From: Micavibrio sp.
Lineage (GTDB): Bacteria; Pseudomonadota; Alphaproteobacteria; Micavibrionales; Micavibrionaceae
Length of the DNA stretch: 64,000 nucleotides
Assembly: GCA_012960155.1 (NCBI GenBank)
Contig: DUBU01000039.1
Location: forward strand, 110,745 to 174,744
Reading direction: 5' to 3'
Part shown: positions 1 through 10,148 of the stretch, piece after piece
How positions within the stretch are numbered: position 1 is the stretch's first letter
How the letters are laid out: every line of letters starts with the position of its first letter
Notes under the pieces: model-generated
Database searches by the model: none
Told to the model about the DNA's origin: nothing
Seen by the model: only the letters and a program-made list of their open reading frames with translations
Made by a program: the position numbers and the translations under genes

Positions 1-1797
1 CAACAAAAAGATTACTTCCTGCCTCGATTGGCAAATGGTGTCGACATCCCCTGCTTTGGTTTGACCGAGCCTAACGCAGGTTCTGATGCTGCCGGTATTC
101 AAACTACAGGTGTTGTTTTCAAAGGAGAAGACGGCAAGCCTCAAATCAAGATTAACGGTCAGAAGCGCTATATCACACTGTCTGGTGATGTCGGTACTCT
201 GATTGGCCTGGCAATTCGTCTGGAAGATCCTGAGAACCTTCTTGGTAAAGGCGCTCAGCCAGGTATTACCTGTGTGTTGGTGCCCCGTGAAGAGCAAGGC
301 GACGCTATCAAGATTATGCGTCACCGTCCTATGGATATTCCGTTCCAGAACGGCCAGATCTTTATTAAAGACGCTGTTGTTTCAGCCGATAATATTATAG
401 GTGGCCCTGATATGGCGGGTGAAGGCTGGCGTATGTTGATGGAGAGCCTTGGTATCGGCCGCTCTATTTCATTGCCTGCGAACTCAGCCTCTGCCGGTAA
501 ACGCACATCTTATGCGATTGGTGCCTATATGGGTATCCGTCAGCAATTTGGTTTTCCGCTCGCTAATATGAAAGGTCTGCATCAGCAAATGGCTGAAGCG
601 GGTGCACTGACATATATGATTGATGCGGCGCGTACTGCAATGGCGCAGCGTGTTGATAACGGCGAGCGCCCTGCTATCGGTTCTGCTGTGCTAAAAGTTC
701 AGGCTACAGAAGCTATGGCGACAATTGTTGAAAACGGCATGCGTTTGCAAGGCGGTAACGGCGTTATTCAAGGGCCGCGTAACTTTATGGGCATGACACC
801 GCAAGGTGAATATGTTGGTCGTACAGTGGAGGGTGATAACAATATGACCAAGTCTGTTGTGATCTTTGGCCAAGGCTCCAAAAAAGGTCACCAGTTCCTG
901 ACGGACGAAGTGAATGCAGCGACAGCCGGTGATCTGCCTGCCTTTAAAAAGCTGTTTAAGGCACACACGCAAGACGTTTTGGACAATATGTTCATGTCTC
1001 GTAAGCAAAGTAAAAAAGGCTTCGGCGGTGTAGCACCTGAATTCGCGGATGAGAGAACAGAAAGATACTTCCAGCAAATCAACCGTATGTCAGCGGCGTT
1101 CAATTTCTCTGCCAATCTGACATTGGCACTGTTGTCAAAAGACATCCAAATCGAGCAAGCAACTTCAGAGCGCCTAGGCGAAATCTACGGCAACATGGAA
1201 ATGCTATATTACACACTAAGACACTTCCATAAGGTCCACGGTGGTGACGAAGCCTTTTTGCCGCTGGTAGAATGGGTTGCCCAGACAAAACTGTATGAAG
1301 CTGAAGAGGCGATGCAGGATCTGATCGATAACTACCCAACGAAGCACAAGGCAGTAAAAACTCTGCTGCGTCAGGCTATCTTCCCAAAAGGTCGTAAGTA
1401 CAAAAAGCCTTCTGACGAGTTGAACGCGAAAGTAGCTGAAGCTATTTCCCGCCCTGGTAAAGTTCGTGATTGGCTGCGTGATGGTATGATGGTGCCAAAT
1501 GATCCGACAAACGTGACCCGTCACTTGGAATTGGCCTTCGAATTTATCACTGAAAAAGAAGAGCCGTTAATGGCAGATATCCGTGGTCGCTTTGACCGTA
1601 AGGAATTCAAGGCTATGGCAGAACACGGTCAGGATAAATTCATTGATGCACTGGAGGCTGCAGGCAAAGCATCAGCTGATGAAATTGCAATCCTGCGTCA
1701 GGCACAGAAATACCGCGATGAAGTTGTAGAAGTAGATTACTTCGAGGCGAAAGACCTGCGCAAAGGCATCGTTGCGAACAAACTGGAACTGAGATAA
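1..1797 (+). CDS. fadE: FadE-type acyl-CoA dehydrogenase, 3' part (5' end outside window)
   Basis: The frame is open from the first base, so the gene starts upstream; 598 residues are visible. FAD-dependent acyl-CoA dehydrogenases catalyse the first step of fatty acid beta-oxidation. The segment begins in the acyl-CoA dehydrogenase signature (FGLTEPNAGSDAA, about codons 20-32) and continues through the helical flavoprotein domain (QGGNGVIQGPRN region near base 750). It then has the long C-terminal extension (about the last 290 residues) that separates the FadE family (about 800 residues) from ordinary 380-residue enzymes. About 200 N-terminal residues are therefore missing. An in-frame TTG at 28 is internal, not the start. 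A bidirectional terminator follows. No fadA or fadB is visible. Confidence 0.93.
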   Translation, partial: QQKDYFLPRLANGVDIPCFGLTEPNAGSDAAGIQTTGVVFKGEDGKPQIKINGQKRYITLSGDVGTLIGLAIRLEDPENLLGKGAQPGITCVLVPREEQGDAIKIMRHRPMDIPFQNGQIFIKDAVVSADNIIGGPDMAGEGWRMLMESLGIGRSISLPANSASAGKRTSYAIGAYMGIRQQFGFPLANMKGLHQQMAEAGALTYMIDAARTAMAQRVDNGERPAIGSAVLKVQATEAMATIVENGMRLQGGNGVIQGPRNFMGMTPQGEYVGRTVEGDNNMTKSVVIFGQGSKKGHQFLTDEVNAATAGDLPAFKKLFKAHTQDVLDNMFMSRKQSKKGFGGVAPEFADERTERYFQQINRMSAAFNFSANLTLALLSKDIQIEQATSERLGEIYGNMEMLYYTLRHFHKVHGGDEAFLPLVEWVAQTKLYEAEEAMQDLIDNYPTKHKAVKTLLRQAIFPKGRKYKKPSDELNAKVAEAISRPGKVRDWLRDGMMVPNDPTNVTRHLELAFEFITEKEEPLMADIRGRFDRKEFKAMAEHGQDKFIDALEAAGKASADEIAILRQAQKYRDEVVEVDYFEAKDLRKGIVANKLELR

Positions 1798-1820
1798 TCA
1801 GGGATCAAATAAAGAATAAT

Positions 1821-1857
1821 AAAGGCGGCTTAGGCAGTAGTGTTTAAGCCGCTTTTT
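1821..1857. terminator. bidirectional rho-independent terminator
   Basis: Stem GCGGCTTA (1825-1832) pairs with TAAGCCGC (1845-1852), followed by a T run on the plus strand. On the minus strand the same stem is followed by TTTATTATT. It lies between convergent fadE and the minus-strand gene at 1830-2813, whose TAA stop is inside the left arm. Confidence 0.8.
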
Positions 1858-2813
1858 GTTGCGCTTAGGGCGCTGCTAACCAGACGTTTGATCTGATTAA
1901 AAATGCTAGGCGGGAACTGCTCTTCCTCTGTAAAGCGGGCCTCGAATTCTTTAACCAGCTGCTCAATTTGCAGCGAAGAATCTTTGTAAGGCGGTAAGTA
2001 TTTAGATTGCAGAGCGCCAATCGGATCTTTGTAAATGTCGGCAACTTCGCGCGGCGCCGGTGAGGCGCTTTCGCCACTACCCTGCTCGATTGTAATCGTG
2101 CGCTCAGCTGCGATATTTAAAGAAGATGCCGTTAGCTCTGTACTGTTGGATGTGTATGTCAGACTGTCACTATCGGCTTCAATGCTTTGCGTTGTCACTT
2201 TGCCTGATAGAAAATCAAAGTTCAGCGTGACGCTTTCTTCTATAGTGATTTTAGTGCCATCAGATGTCTGGATCTGCGTAACGCTGTTAAAACTGGCAGA
2301 CAGACTAAAGGCTTCAATTGAAGCACTGCTCTTTTCAAGTGATACACCTTCAGAGTCACCCAAAAGCCCTAACTGGCGCCCAACTTTCTCAAGGTTATCG
2401 GCTTGCTCGCCGATACCTTTGATTATCGTATCACGTGATTCGCCTGTTGCTGCTTGCAACAAGTTTTCCAGTACACCCAAGGCTTCTTGTATTTGCGCGA
2501 GTTGCGCACCCAAACTATCGCGAGCTTGCTGTTCAAGCTCCCCCCGGCCTGCAGATAACGTATTCAGAGCATCCTGATTCGCCTGCAATGAACGCAGAGC
2601 TTCAGGTGACAGATCCAAGCGATCTATCAATGTATTCAAGGCATTATCCTTGTTGGCATTGTCTGAATTTGCGGAATTGGCAGTAGCGCGTGTAAGCCCG
2701 CTTTGCTGAGCTAGCTGCGCCAGAACTGAATTTTGTAGGAGCGACTGAGCGCCCGTATTTTCTATACCAGTAGCCATATCCTTAGCCATTTTCGTTGTTT
2801 CGTCCTGAAACAT
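1830..2813 (-). CDS. uncharacterised protein, 327 residues
   Basis: I do not recognise this protein. No Sec signal peptide or membrane segment is visible. Residues 1-60 are rich in Gln, Ala, Ser and Asn. About 65-150 is predicted helical, with heptad-like Leu spacing around ALGVLENLL. About 165-255 is Ser/Thr-rich with alternating hydrophobic residues, as in a beta structure. The last 60 residues are again helical. Start choice is uncertain: the first ATG (2813) has only a weak upstream GGCGG, and in-frame ATGs follow at codons 9 and 13. It lies downstream of the histidine kinase and receiver genes on the same strand, 89 bases after the receiver stop, so it may be a later member of that operon. 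The intervening DNA contains a TAGGTA-N4-TACCTA inverted repeat. Confidence 0.75.
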   Translation of the reverse strand: MFQDETTKMAKDMATGIENTGAQSLLQNSVLAQLAQQSGLTRATANSANSDNANKDNALNTLIDRLDLSPEALRSLQANQDALNTLSAGRGELEQQARDSLGAQLAQIQEALGVLENLLQAATGESRDTIIKGIGEQADNLEKVGRQLGLLGDSEGVSLEKSSASIEAFSLSASFNSVTQIQTSDGTKITIEESVTLNFDFLSGKVTTQSIEADSDSLTYTSNSTELTASSLNIAAERTITIEQGSGESASPAPREVADIYKDPIGALQSKYLPPYKDSSLQIEQLVKEFEARFTEEEQFPPSIFNQIKRLVSSALSATKSGLNTTA

Positions 2814-2902
2814 ACCGCCATTCTGACGGCAAATAGGTACACTTACCTACTGTCAGCGTACAGGAGAAAAGTAAAAAAATCATTACTTATTTAGAAGTAT
2901 AC

Positions 2903-3283
2903 TCAAGAATTCAGAATGTTATTTATTGTCTCGAGCAATAGGTCAAAGTCTAGCGGTTTAGATAGGTAAGCCGCGGGTGCTAGATGTTCTACTGCCTTTT
3001 TATCACTGTCTTCTGTAAGTGCAGTGAGGAATATAAAAGGCACTGTTGCGTATTGCGGGTATACGCCTCGTAAGCGTTCCAACAGCTCGTACCCTGTCAT
3101 AGCAGGCATCGCGCGGTCACATATGATTAAATCCGGTTCAACATCCTGTATGAGGGCAAGGCCTTCTATGCCATTGCTAGCAGTAATGCAGCGGAATCCC
3201 TGCTCGGTTAGCTCATCTTTCAAAATATCGCTGAGACTGATTTCGTCTTCGATGACAAGAATGGTTTTTCTAAGTTCACGCAT
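2903..3283 (-). CDS. stand-alone receiver-domain response regulator
   Basis: 126 residues, exactly one CheY-like receiver domain with no output domain. The acidic pair E12-D13, phosphoacceptor D56 (in ICDRAMP), T87 and K109 (LSKP) are all present, so phosphorylation should be possible. It starts 19 bases after the stop of the histidine kinase at 3303-4871 on the same strand, so the two are probably co-transcribed and form a cognate pair. Single-domain receivers of this kind usually act by protein-protein contact or phosphate relay; the target here is unknown. Confidence 0.93.
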   Translation of the reverse strand: MRELRKTILVIEDEISLSDILKDELTEQGFRCITASNGIEGLALIQDVEPDLIICDRAMPAMTGYELLERLRGVYPQYATVPFIFLTALTEDSDKKAVEHLAPAAYLSKPLDFDLLLETINNILNS

Positions 3284-3302
3284 ACTAAATTGCTACCATA
3301 TA

Positions 3303-4871
3303 TCAAAGGGATGACGCAATTTTAAAGGTGAGGGTAAAGCGTGTGCCCTTCCCTAATTCACTTTCAACTTCGATGGTTCCGCCATGTAATTCTACGAGTG
3401 ATTTGCTTAGGTTGAGACCGATACCTGTGCCCGGAATACCGCTGGATACAGTTGATCTGAAGAAACGCTTGAAGATCTGCTTTAGTTCGTTCTCGGGGAT
3501 GCCGATGCCCTGATCACTTACAGTAACTGTCAAAATATCGTCTTCAAACTCAGCAGCCACTTTGACATGAGTTTCTTTAGCGGAAAACTTCACGGCATTA
3601 GAGATCACATTGCCGACTGATAAGGTTATAATCTTGGGGTCTAGGTTTAGTTTGCTGGGCACGCTGTAATAATCGCGCTCAATATTTACTTTGCCGCTTA
3701 AGTTCACATGTTCATTGCAAAGCTCATTCAGTATATCCCGCACATCAATATCCTGAGGCACAAGGTTCATTTTGCCAGACTGCAGCATATTCGAAGATAG
3801 GATGCCTTCCATCATGCCAATAAGGCGTGACACACCGCTACGAACGATCCCTGCTCTTTCATGGACGTCTGTCGGGGAAAGCTTCTCGGCACGGCGCTGT
3901 AAAATCTGCGCATGACCATCAATAATAGATAAAGGCGTTCTGAATTCGTGTGAGACCATGTTCACAAATTGTTTTTGTACGGCACTCGCCTCTTGCTCTT
4001 TTTCCAGAGCTTCGCTGAGGGCCTCGGCCTGAATTTCGAGCTGTTTTTTCTGCTGTAGGTAAGAGGTAATATCTGTAGTGGTCACAATAGTGCCCTGCCC
4101 ATCAGACAGCGGCTGGGCAGTTAACCGCCATGTGCGCCCGTTAGAGGTCGAAAACTCGATGCTGCCTTTTGGATCTAACCAGAACTGCTTCATCGCATTA
4201 TATCGAGGGTCTCCTGGGAATACCTCCTGCTCAGCACTCAATATGTCGTAGGCCGCGTTAATATCCAGTCCGCGTATAAGCTTATCGCGGTTCTTAGGGT
4301 ATGCTTTCTTATAGTGTTCGCTGACAAAAAACAGCTTGTTATCCTCGTCTAGGACAATAAAAGCGTCAGGACTTGCTGAAAGAGCACTTTTAAAGCGTTT
4401 ATATTCTTCTTGTTGTCTGCGGTTGCGAAGGCTGATCATTCCTTTATCAAGGCGCTGTGTAATGAGCTTCTTAAATACGGGGTAATCAATAAAGTTTTGA
4501 TTGAAAACACCGTCATAGCCCTCAGCAAGAACAGCCATTCTGTCTTCGCTGGCTGTTTGTTCCGGTAAAAACGCCAGAATGTCGCAGACAATGCGCGGGT
4601 TCTCTTGTTTGATGTCTGGCAAATGAGGTTGAGAATCTTCGTTCGTCTGAAGAGGTACGATGATAAGAATCGCATTTGTAGCCAAAGATTTAAGTTGATT
4701 TAGGTCCTGCGCTTCCTTTATTTGTACATTCTTGGCCGACAACAGAGCCCAAATAGCCTTGCTATAGACTTTGTCTTTGTCTTTGAAAACCACGATATAC
4801 GGCGCTTCTAAGTCTGATTCTTGAGTGCTCATGGAATTTATTTTAACAGAGGGCGAGATTTCATGCTTCAT
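3303..4871 (-). CDS. PAS-domain sensor histidine kinase
   Basis: 522 residues with no obvious membrane segment, so probably cytoplasmic. Residues about 24-150 resemble a degenerate receiver-like fold without a clear phosphoacceptor. About 160-275 is a PAS domain (SASPDAFIVLDEDNKLFFVSE), followed by a short coiled coil. The HisKA dimerisation domain has H308 in the motif VSHEFRTPLS. The ATPase domain shows the N box (NVISNAVKFS), G1 (DQGIGIP) and G2 (GTGIGLNLS). The first ATG (4871) abuts the divergent rplU promoter; an in-frame ATG at 4832 is an alternative, and neither has a convincing Shine-Dalgarno. The downstream single-domain receiver is the likely phosphotransfer partner. The signal sensed is unknown. 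Confidence 0.92.
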   Translation of the reverse strand: MKHEISPSVKINSMSTQESDLEAPYIVVFKDKDKVYSKAIWALLSAKNVQIKEAQDLNQLKSLATNAILIIVPLQTNEDSQPHLPDIKQENPRIVCDILAFLPEQTASEDRMAVLAEGYDGVFNQNFIDYPVFKKLITQRLDKGMISLRNRRQQEEYKRFKSALSASPDAFIVLDEDNKLFFVSEHYKKAYPKNRDKLIRGLDINAAYDILSAEQEVFPGDPRYNAMKQFWLDPKGSIEFSTSNGRTWRLTAQPLSDGQGTIVTTTDITSYLQQKKQLEIQAEALSEALEKEQEASAVQKQFVNMVSHEFRTPLSIIDGHAQILQRRAEKLSPTDVHERAGIVRSGVSRLIGMMEGILSSNMLQSGKMNLVPQDIDVRDILNELCNEHVNLSGKVNIERDYYSVPSKLNLDPKIITLSVGNVISNAVKFSAKETHVKVAAEFEDDILTVTVSDQGIGIPENELKQIFKRFFRSTVSSGIPGTGIGLNLSKSLVELHGGTIEVESELGKGTRFTLTFKIASSL

Positions 4872-4875
4872 TTTC

Positions 4876-4905
4876 TTGACAGGTATATCAAAATACGTAT
4901 ATATA
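4876..4905 (+). promoter_or_regulatory. sigma70-type promoter for rplU-rpmA
   Basis: TTGACA at 4876-4881, an 18-base spacer and TATATA at 4900-4905, about 35 bases before the rplU ATG. The -35 box lies just outside the start of the divergent histidine kinase gene. Confidence 0.65.
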
Positions 4906-4939
4906 ACGCCTTCGAACTTCCTAACTAGGTAATGAGATT

Positions 4940-5221
4940 ATGTTTGCAGTAATTCGTACAGGCGGCAAGCAATATAAAGTCGCCAAAGATGATAAAATTC
5001 GTGTCGAGAAGATTGAAGCCAAAGAAGGTGATGCAGTCGAGATCGATGTACTTTACGCCGAAGGTGGTAAGGGCGCGAAGGTAACAGCTAAAGTTGTATC
5101 ACACGATCGTGATCCAAAAGTTGTGATCTTCAAGAAAAAGCGTCGCCAGAACTACCGTCGCAAAAAAGGTCATAAGCAGCCACGAACAGTGCTGCAAATC
5201 ACAGATATCAAAGCAGCTTAA
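4940..5221 (+). CDS. rplU: 50S ribosomal protein L21
   Basis: 93 residues, a basic protein of the large ribosomal subunit that contacts 23S rRNA. The N-terminus [14 protein letters not shown] and the basic segment [17 protein letters not shown] are diagnostic of L21. It is slightly shorter than the roughly 103-residue E. coli protein and lacks the C-terminal extension seen in some alphaproteobacteria. It is first in the rplU-rpmA pair, with rpmA 31 bases downstream, and a strong promoter lies just upstream. Confidence 0.97.
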   Translation: MFAVIRTGGKQYKVAKDDKIRVEKIEAKEGDAVEIDVLYAEGGKGAKVTAKVVSHDRDPKVVIFKKKRRQNYRRKKGHKQPRTVLQITDIKAA

Positions 5222-5252
5222 TTTAAAGTCTGCATACTAAGGAGAACTAGAT

Positions 5253-5537
5253 ATGGCACATAAAAAAGCAGGTGGTAGTTCCAGAAACGGTCGTGACTCC
5301 GCTGGTCGTCGTCTTGGCGTTAAAGTTTACGGTGGTCAAACAGCAGTTGCTGGTAATATCATTGTTCGTCAGCGTGGTACAAAAGTTCAGCCAGGCATGA
5401 ACGTAGGTATCGGTAAAGACCACACAATTTTCGCACTGGTTGACGGCGTTGTTCGTTTCTCAGTTGGTCGTACAGGCCGTAAAGTTGTAAATATTGATCC
5501 GGCCAACGACGCAGCAGCAGCTAAAGCCGCTGAATAA
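5253..5537 (+). CDS. rpmA: 50S ribosomal protein L27
   Basis: 94 residues. L27 sits near the peptidyl transferase centre; its N-terminal tail ([16 protein letters not shown]) reaches the tRNA acceptor ends. The segment [24 protein letters not shown] is family-typical. An AAGGAG Shine-Dalgarno precedes the ATG. The start is directly on MAHKK, so there is no cleavable N-terminal extension of the Firmicutes kind. A GC-rich terminator follows, before obgE. Confidence 0.98.
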   Translation: MAHKKAGGSSRNGRDSAGRRLGVKVYGGQTAVAGNIIVRQRGTKVQPGMNVGIGKDHTIFALVDGVVRFSVGRTGRKVVNIDPANDAAAAKAAE

Positions 5538-5562
5538 GTCAAACGGCAGTTTTGAAATTGAC

Positions 5563-5587
5563 AAACCCCCGGCTGTCCGGGGGTTTT
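5563..5587 (+). terminator. rho-independent terminator after rpmA
   Basis: Stem CCCCCGG (5566-5572) pairs with CCGGGGG (5577-5583) around a CTGT loop. It is extended by AAA/TTT, and the T run starts at 5584. Confidence 0.9.
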
Positions 5588-5589
5588 GA

Positions 5590-6708
<1,119 letters not shown>

Positions 6709-6744
6709 TCCTTTTCCTAAATTCCTTGCCATATATCAGCAAGA

Positions 6745-6772
6745 TTGATAATCTGCCTGCAATAATTATAAC
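6745..6772 (+). promoter_or_regulatory. candidate promoter for the first pepN gene
   Basis: TTGATA at 6745-6750, a 16-base spacer and TATAAC at 6767-6772, 16 bases before the ATG at 6789. An overlapping alternative is TTGCCA (6726) with TAATCT (6749). Confidence 0.4.
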
Positions 6773-6788
6773 AAACAGGTAGGTCAAT

Positions 6789-9524
6789 ATGAGTAAGAAC
6801 AAGGTCATGCGCCTTGCTGACTATCGTCCGTCAGCGTTCACAGTAGAAAACGTATATCTAAAATTTGATATCTATGAAGAGCACACAGTCTGTCGCTCTT
6901 TCGTGAACTATAAACGTAATAAAGATTCCAGCTCGGACGGTAAGACAGCCACACAACTTGTATTGGATGCCGAGAACCCTAATCCTAAAGGCACTCCGTT
7001 TATTAAGTCTGTTAAAGTCGGCGGCTTGGATTTAGCTGAGGGTACGGGCTACACATATGACGAAGAAAATAAAAAGCTGATCATTGATTTTGATCTGTAT
7101 TCCGATGACATGGATGTAGAGATCGAAACATATCTAGAGCCTAAACATAACGCAGCACTGACAGGTTTGTACCAAAGTGACAGCGTAATCGTAACGCAGT
7201 GCGAATCTCAAGGCTTCCGCCGTATTACACCGTTCCTAGATCGTCCTGACGTAATGGCTAAATACGAGGTGACGATTACAGCAGATCCGAAGCACTGCCC
7301 TGTTCTCATGGCCAATGGTAACAAGACACAAGAAGGCACAATTGCCAATAGTGGCCGCCATTATGCTGTATACGAAGATCCATGGCCAAAGCCATCCTAC
7401 CTGTTCTGTACAGCAAACGGTAAATTGGAATGCGTAGAGCAGCCATTTACGACCAAGAATAAAACAAAAGTAATGCTGCGCGTATTCACAGAAATCGGTG
7501 AATCTGAAAAAGGCAAGCATGCCCTTGAATCATTAGCGCGTTCTATGAAATGGGATGAAGACGTTTTTGACTGCGTCTACGACTTAAAAGACTTTAACGT
7601 TGTATCCGTCGCAAAATTCACATTCGGTGCCATGGAAAACAAAGGATTGAATGTCTTCCGCGATAGCTTGGTTCTTGCGAGCCCAGAAACAGCTACGGAC
7701 GGTGACTATCAACGCATCCTTGATGTTATTGGACATGAGTACTTCCACAACTACTCGGGCAACCGTGTGACGCTCGCGAACTGGTTTAATATCAGTTTGA
7801 AAGAAGGTCTGACTGTAATGCGTGAGCAAATGTTCACGGCCTACACAACGTCAGATGCGTTAGAGCGCATTAATACCGTTGCCGGTCTGCGCGCGACACA
7901 GTTTGTGACGGATGATAGTCCGTTGGCGCACCCAGTGCTACCGCAGGAAGTTGAATCCGTTGAGAACTGCTATACATCGACAATCTATGAAAAAGGCTCT
8001 GAAGTCCTGCGCATGATGAAAGTCATGATGGGTGAAGAGAAATTCATTGAAGGTGTGAAGCACTATTTTAAAACATATGACGGTCAGGCTGTTACTATTG
8101 AAGAATTCAAAAAGAGCATGGAACACGTTTCCGGCTTGGATCTGTCGGGTCAGTTCTCTTTGTGGTACACACAATCTGGCCGCCCCCGCGTAAAGGCAGA
8201 GGGTGTATATGATGCAGCAGCAAAAACATATACGCTGACTTTGGAACAGCGCGTGCCCCCTACTCAGGATCAGCCAGTTAAGAAAAACATGATGATCCCG
8301 CTGGATGCAGCGCTGGTTGATGCGCAAGGTAACGATATGAGCGTGACCCTTGATGGTGACACGAAATCAGATCATCAACTGGTTCTGACAAAGTCGAAGC
8401 AGACATTCGTATTTGAAGATGTCGATAGTGAGCCGGCAATCCATTCATTGCTGCGCGGGTTCTCGGCCCCTATCACGCTGGATTCAGGTCTGGATGAAGA
8501 TCAGCTCTACTTCCAGATGACAAACGATCCTGATGGCTTTAACCGTTGGGACGCAGGCCAAAAACTGATGCTGGCTGAATTGCAGTCAATGTATGATCAG
8601 GCTATGGCAACTGGGACTGTGCCACAGCCGTCTAGACGTCTTTTAACGGCATTGGGGCAAATTGCTATGGATGAAAGTTTAGATCCTGCGCTTAAAGCAA
8701 AAAGCTTATCTCTGCCAAGTATCAAAGAACTGGAAGGCACCCGTGAGAACGCATCCCCATCTGTTATTTCGGATGTATTTAAGACTATGCGCGATACGAT
8801 AGGTATTCAGGTAGCCTCTGAATTGGCGCTGATGTTCGTACATCATGATAGTTCTGATGCGTATAGCTTTGACTATGATGCTGTAGGGGCACGTTCAGCC
8901 AGAAACCTGGCGATGAACTATATTGCAAAGTCGCCGGCGCATATGTATGCCGATGAAGCATGGGTGAAGCGCTATTATGATACTGCTGATAACATGACGA
9001 ACCGTTTGGCAGCTATGGCTATACTGAAAGATATGCCAGGTGCCGAACGTGAAGCAGTGTTCTCTGATTTCTATGCGCGTTTTAAGGACGACACACTTAC
9101 TATCCAGAAGTGGTTCTCTATGCAGGCTGCTACGAAGGATAATCAGGTGCTCGAAATTCTGCGTGATGTAATGGATAGCGAAATCTTTAACTGGGAGAAC
9201 CCTGGTCACGTTGGTTCTACTGTGGGTGGGTTCATCGGTAACTATGAACAGTTCCATCGTGCTGATGGGGCTGGATATGATTTCGTGGCCGATGTGATCA
9301 TCAAGATGGATAGCATCAACCCTGTGACGGCAGGCCGTTACGTCGAAGCGCTGGGACGCTGGGGTAGCTACTCCGAAGATCACCAGAAGCTGATGATTGC
9401 CGCGCTAGAGAAAATTGCGGCCAAGCCCGATCTGTCGACACCTGTGGCGGACAAGGTATTCAAGTCCCTGCCCAAGGACGACGTAAGGCAGCAACTGGGT
9501 TTGCCGCCAGCCCCTAAAATTTAA
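6789..9524 (+). CDS. M1-family aminopeptidase, divergent PepN paralogue
   Basis: 911 residues. M1 metallo-aminopeptidases remove N-terminal residues from peptides. The substrate-anchoring GAMEN motif is at 280-284. The zinc site HEYFH is at 316-320, with the third ligand E339 (HEXXH-X18-E), and the likely transition-state Tyr lies in IYEKGSE. All catalytic parts are therefore present. It differs from canonical PepN just after the zinc motif: NYSGNRVTLANWFN replaces the usual NWTGNR-TCRDWFQ, and it is about 45 residues longer than the second copy at 10750. PepN C-terminal helical domains extend to the end. No signal peptide, so it is presumably cytosolic. An ancient duplication with altered specificity is the simplest reading. 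Confidence 0.95.
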   Translation: MSKNKVMRLADYRPSAFTVENVYLKFDIYEEHTVCRSFVNYKRNKDSSSDGKTATQLVLDAENPNPKGTPFIKSVKVGGLDLAEGTGYTYDEENKKLIIDFDLYSDDMDVEIETYLEPKHNAALTGLYQSDSVIVTQCESQGFRRITPFLDRPDVMAKYEVTITADPKHCPVLMANGNKTQEGTIANSGRHYAVYEDPWPKPSYLFCTANGKLECVEQPFTTKNKTKVMLRVFTEIGESEKGKHALESLARSMKWDEDVFDCVYDLKDFNVVSVAKFTFGAMENKGLNVFRDSLVLASPETATDGDYQRILDVIGHEYFHNYSGNRVTLANWFNISLKEGLTVMREQMFTAYTTSDALERINTVAGLRATQFVTDDSPLAHPVLPQEVESVENCYTSTIYEKGSEVLRMMKVMMGEEKFIEGVKHYFKTYDGQAVTIEEFKKSMEHVSGLDLSGQFSLWYTQSGRPRVKAEGVYDAAAKTYTLTLEQRVPPTQDQPVKKNMMIPLDAALVDAQGNDMSVTLDGDTKSDHQLVLTKSKQTFVFEDVDSEPAIHSLLRGFSAPITLDSGLDEDQLYFQMTNDPDGFNRWDAGQKLMLAELQSMYDQAMATGTVPQPSRRLLTALGQIAMDESLDPALKAKSLSLPSIKELEGTRENASPSVISDVFKTMRDTIGIQVASELALMFVHHDSSDAYSFDYDAVGARSARNLAMNYIAKSPAHMYADEAWVKRYYDTADNMTNRLAAMAILKDMPGAEREAVFSDFYARFKDDTLTIQKWFSMQAATKDNQVLEILRDVMDSEIFNWENPGHVGSTVGGFIGNYEQFHRADGAGYDFVADVIIKMDSINPVTAGRYVEALGRWGSYSEDHQKLMIAALEKIAAKPDLSTPVADKVFKSLPKDDVRQQLGLPPAPKI

Positions 9525-9544
9525 GTAACCGAATTACGGGATAG

Positions 9545-9579
9545 AAAGCCGCTTTTGCTGGACAAAGGCGGCTTTTTTT
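9545..9579 (+). terminator. rho-independent terminator after the first pepN gene
   Basis: AAAGCCGC (9545-9552) pairs with GCGGCTTT (9568-9575), followed by a run of T to 9579. Confidence 0.88.
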
Positions 9580-9686
9580 CGTACATTGGCTGTGAGAGCG
9601 CTTCTTGAAGACCTCAATGTTAATTCTGAAAACGGCTCAGATTGTTTTCAGGGATAAGATTGGAAAGGGAAAAAGGAGTTACCTAT

Positions 9687-10148
9687 ATGACAGACAAAAA
9701 AGATAAGCCTGAAGACGCAAAAACAGGCACGAAAAAAGAGTCTAAAAATCCACCAGCAGCTAAAGATGCTTTTGACGCGGTTGCAGATTTCGCGAACGAT
9801 GTTACGCGCGAGCTAAAAGAGTATCGCGAATATTTCGGTGAAGGCACATTCATGAGTGATGCTGCCGATTACGTTCGTAAACACGGTAAAGATCGCCTGA
9901 AAACAGGTGCTGCGACAACGGCCAAGGTCGCGGCAACAACATGGAAGAAAGGCCCGCTGATGAAGTTCACCCTGCCCGCTGCCTTTGCCATCGGTGCTAT
10001 TGGCGGTCCTAAGGCTTCAGAATATGTTGCTGGTAAAATGGATAAGCTAGCTGAGAAGATGCCGAAATTTGGCAAAAAGTCTGAAGCGCCTGAAGAAAGC
10101 GCCAGCGACGATGATAAACCAAAGCCGCCTACCCCGAGTGACCCTTAA
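9687..10148 (+). CDS. small charged helical protein, unknown function
   Basis: 153 residues from the ATG at 9687, chosen because AAAAGGAG ends 8 bases upstream; the earlier in-frame ATG at 9642 has no ribosome site. Layout: a Lys/Asp-rich N-terminus (1-30), a helical middle (about 35-100, with ANDVTRELKEYREYF), one short hydrophobic stretch FTLPAAFAIGAIGG near 105-118, and an acidic Pro-rich tail ending KPPTPSDP. The hydrophobic stretch could be a single membrane anchor. I recognise no family. Its stop overlaps by 4 bases the stop of the convergent GNAT gene. The terminator upstream separates it from pepN. Confidence 0.8.
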   Translation: MTDKKDKPEDAKTGTKKESKNPPAAKDAFDAVADFANDVTRELKEYREYFGEGTFMSDAADYVRKHGKDRLKTGAATTAKVAATTWKKGPLMKFTLPAAFAIGAIGGPKASEYVAGKMDKLAEKMPKFGKKSEAPEESASDDDKPKPPTPSDP

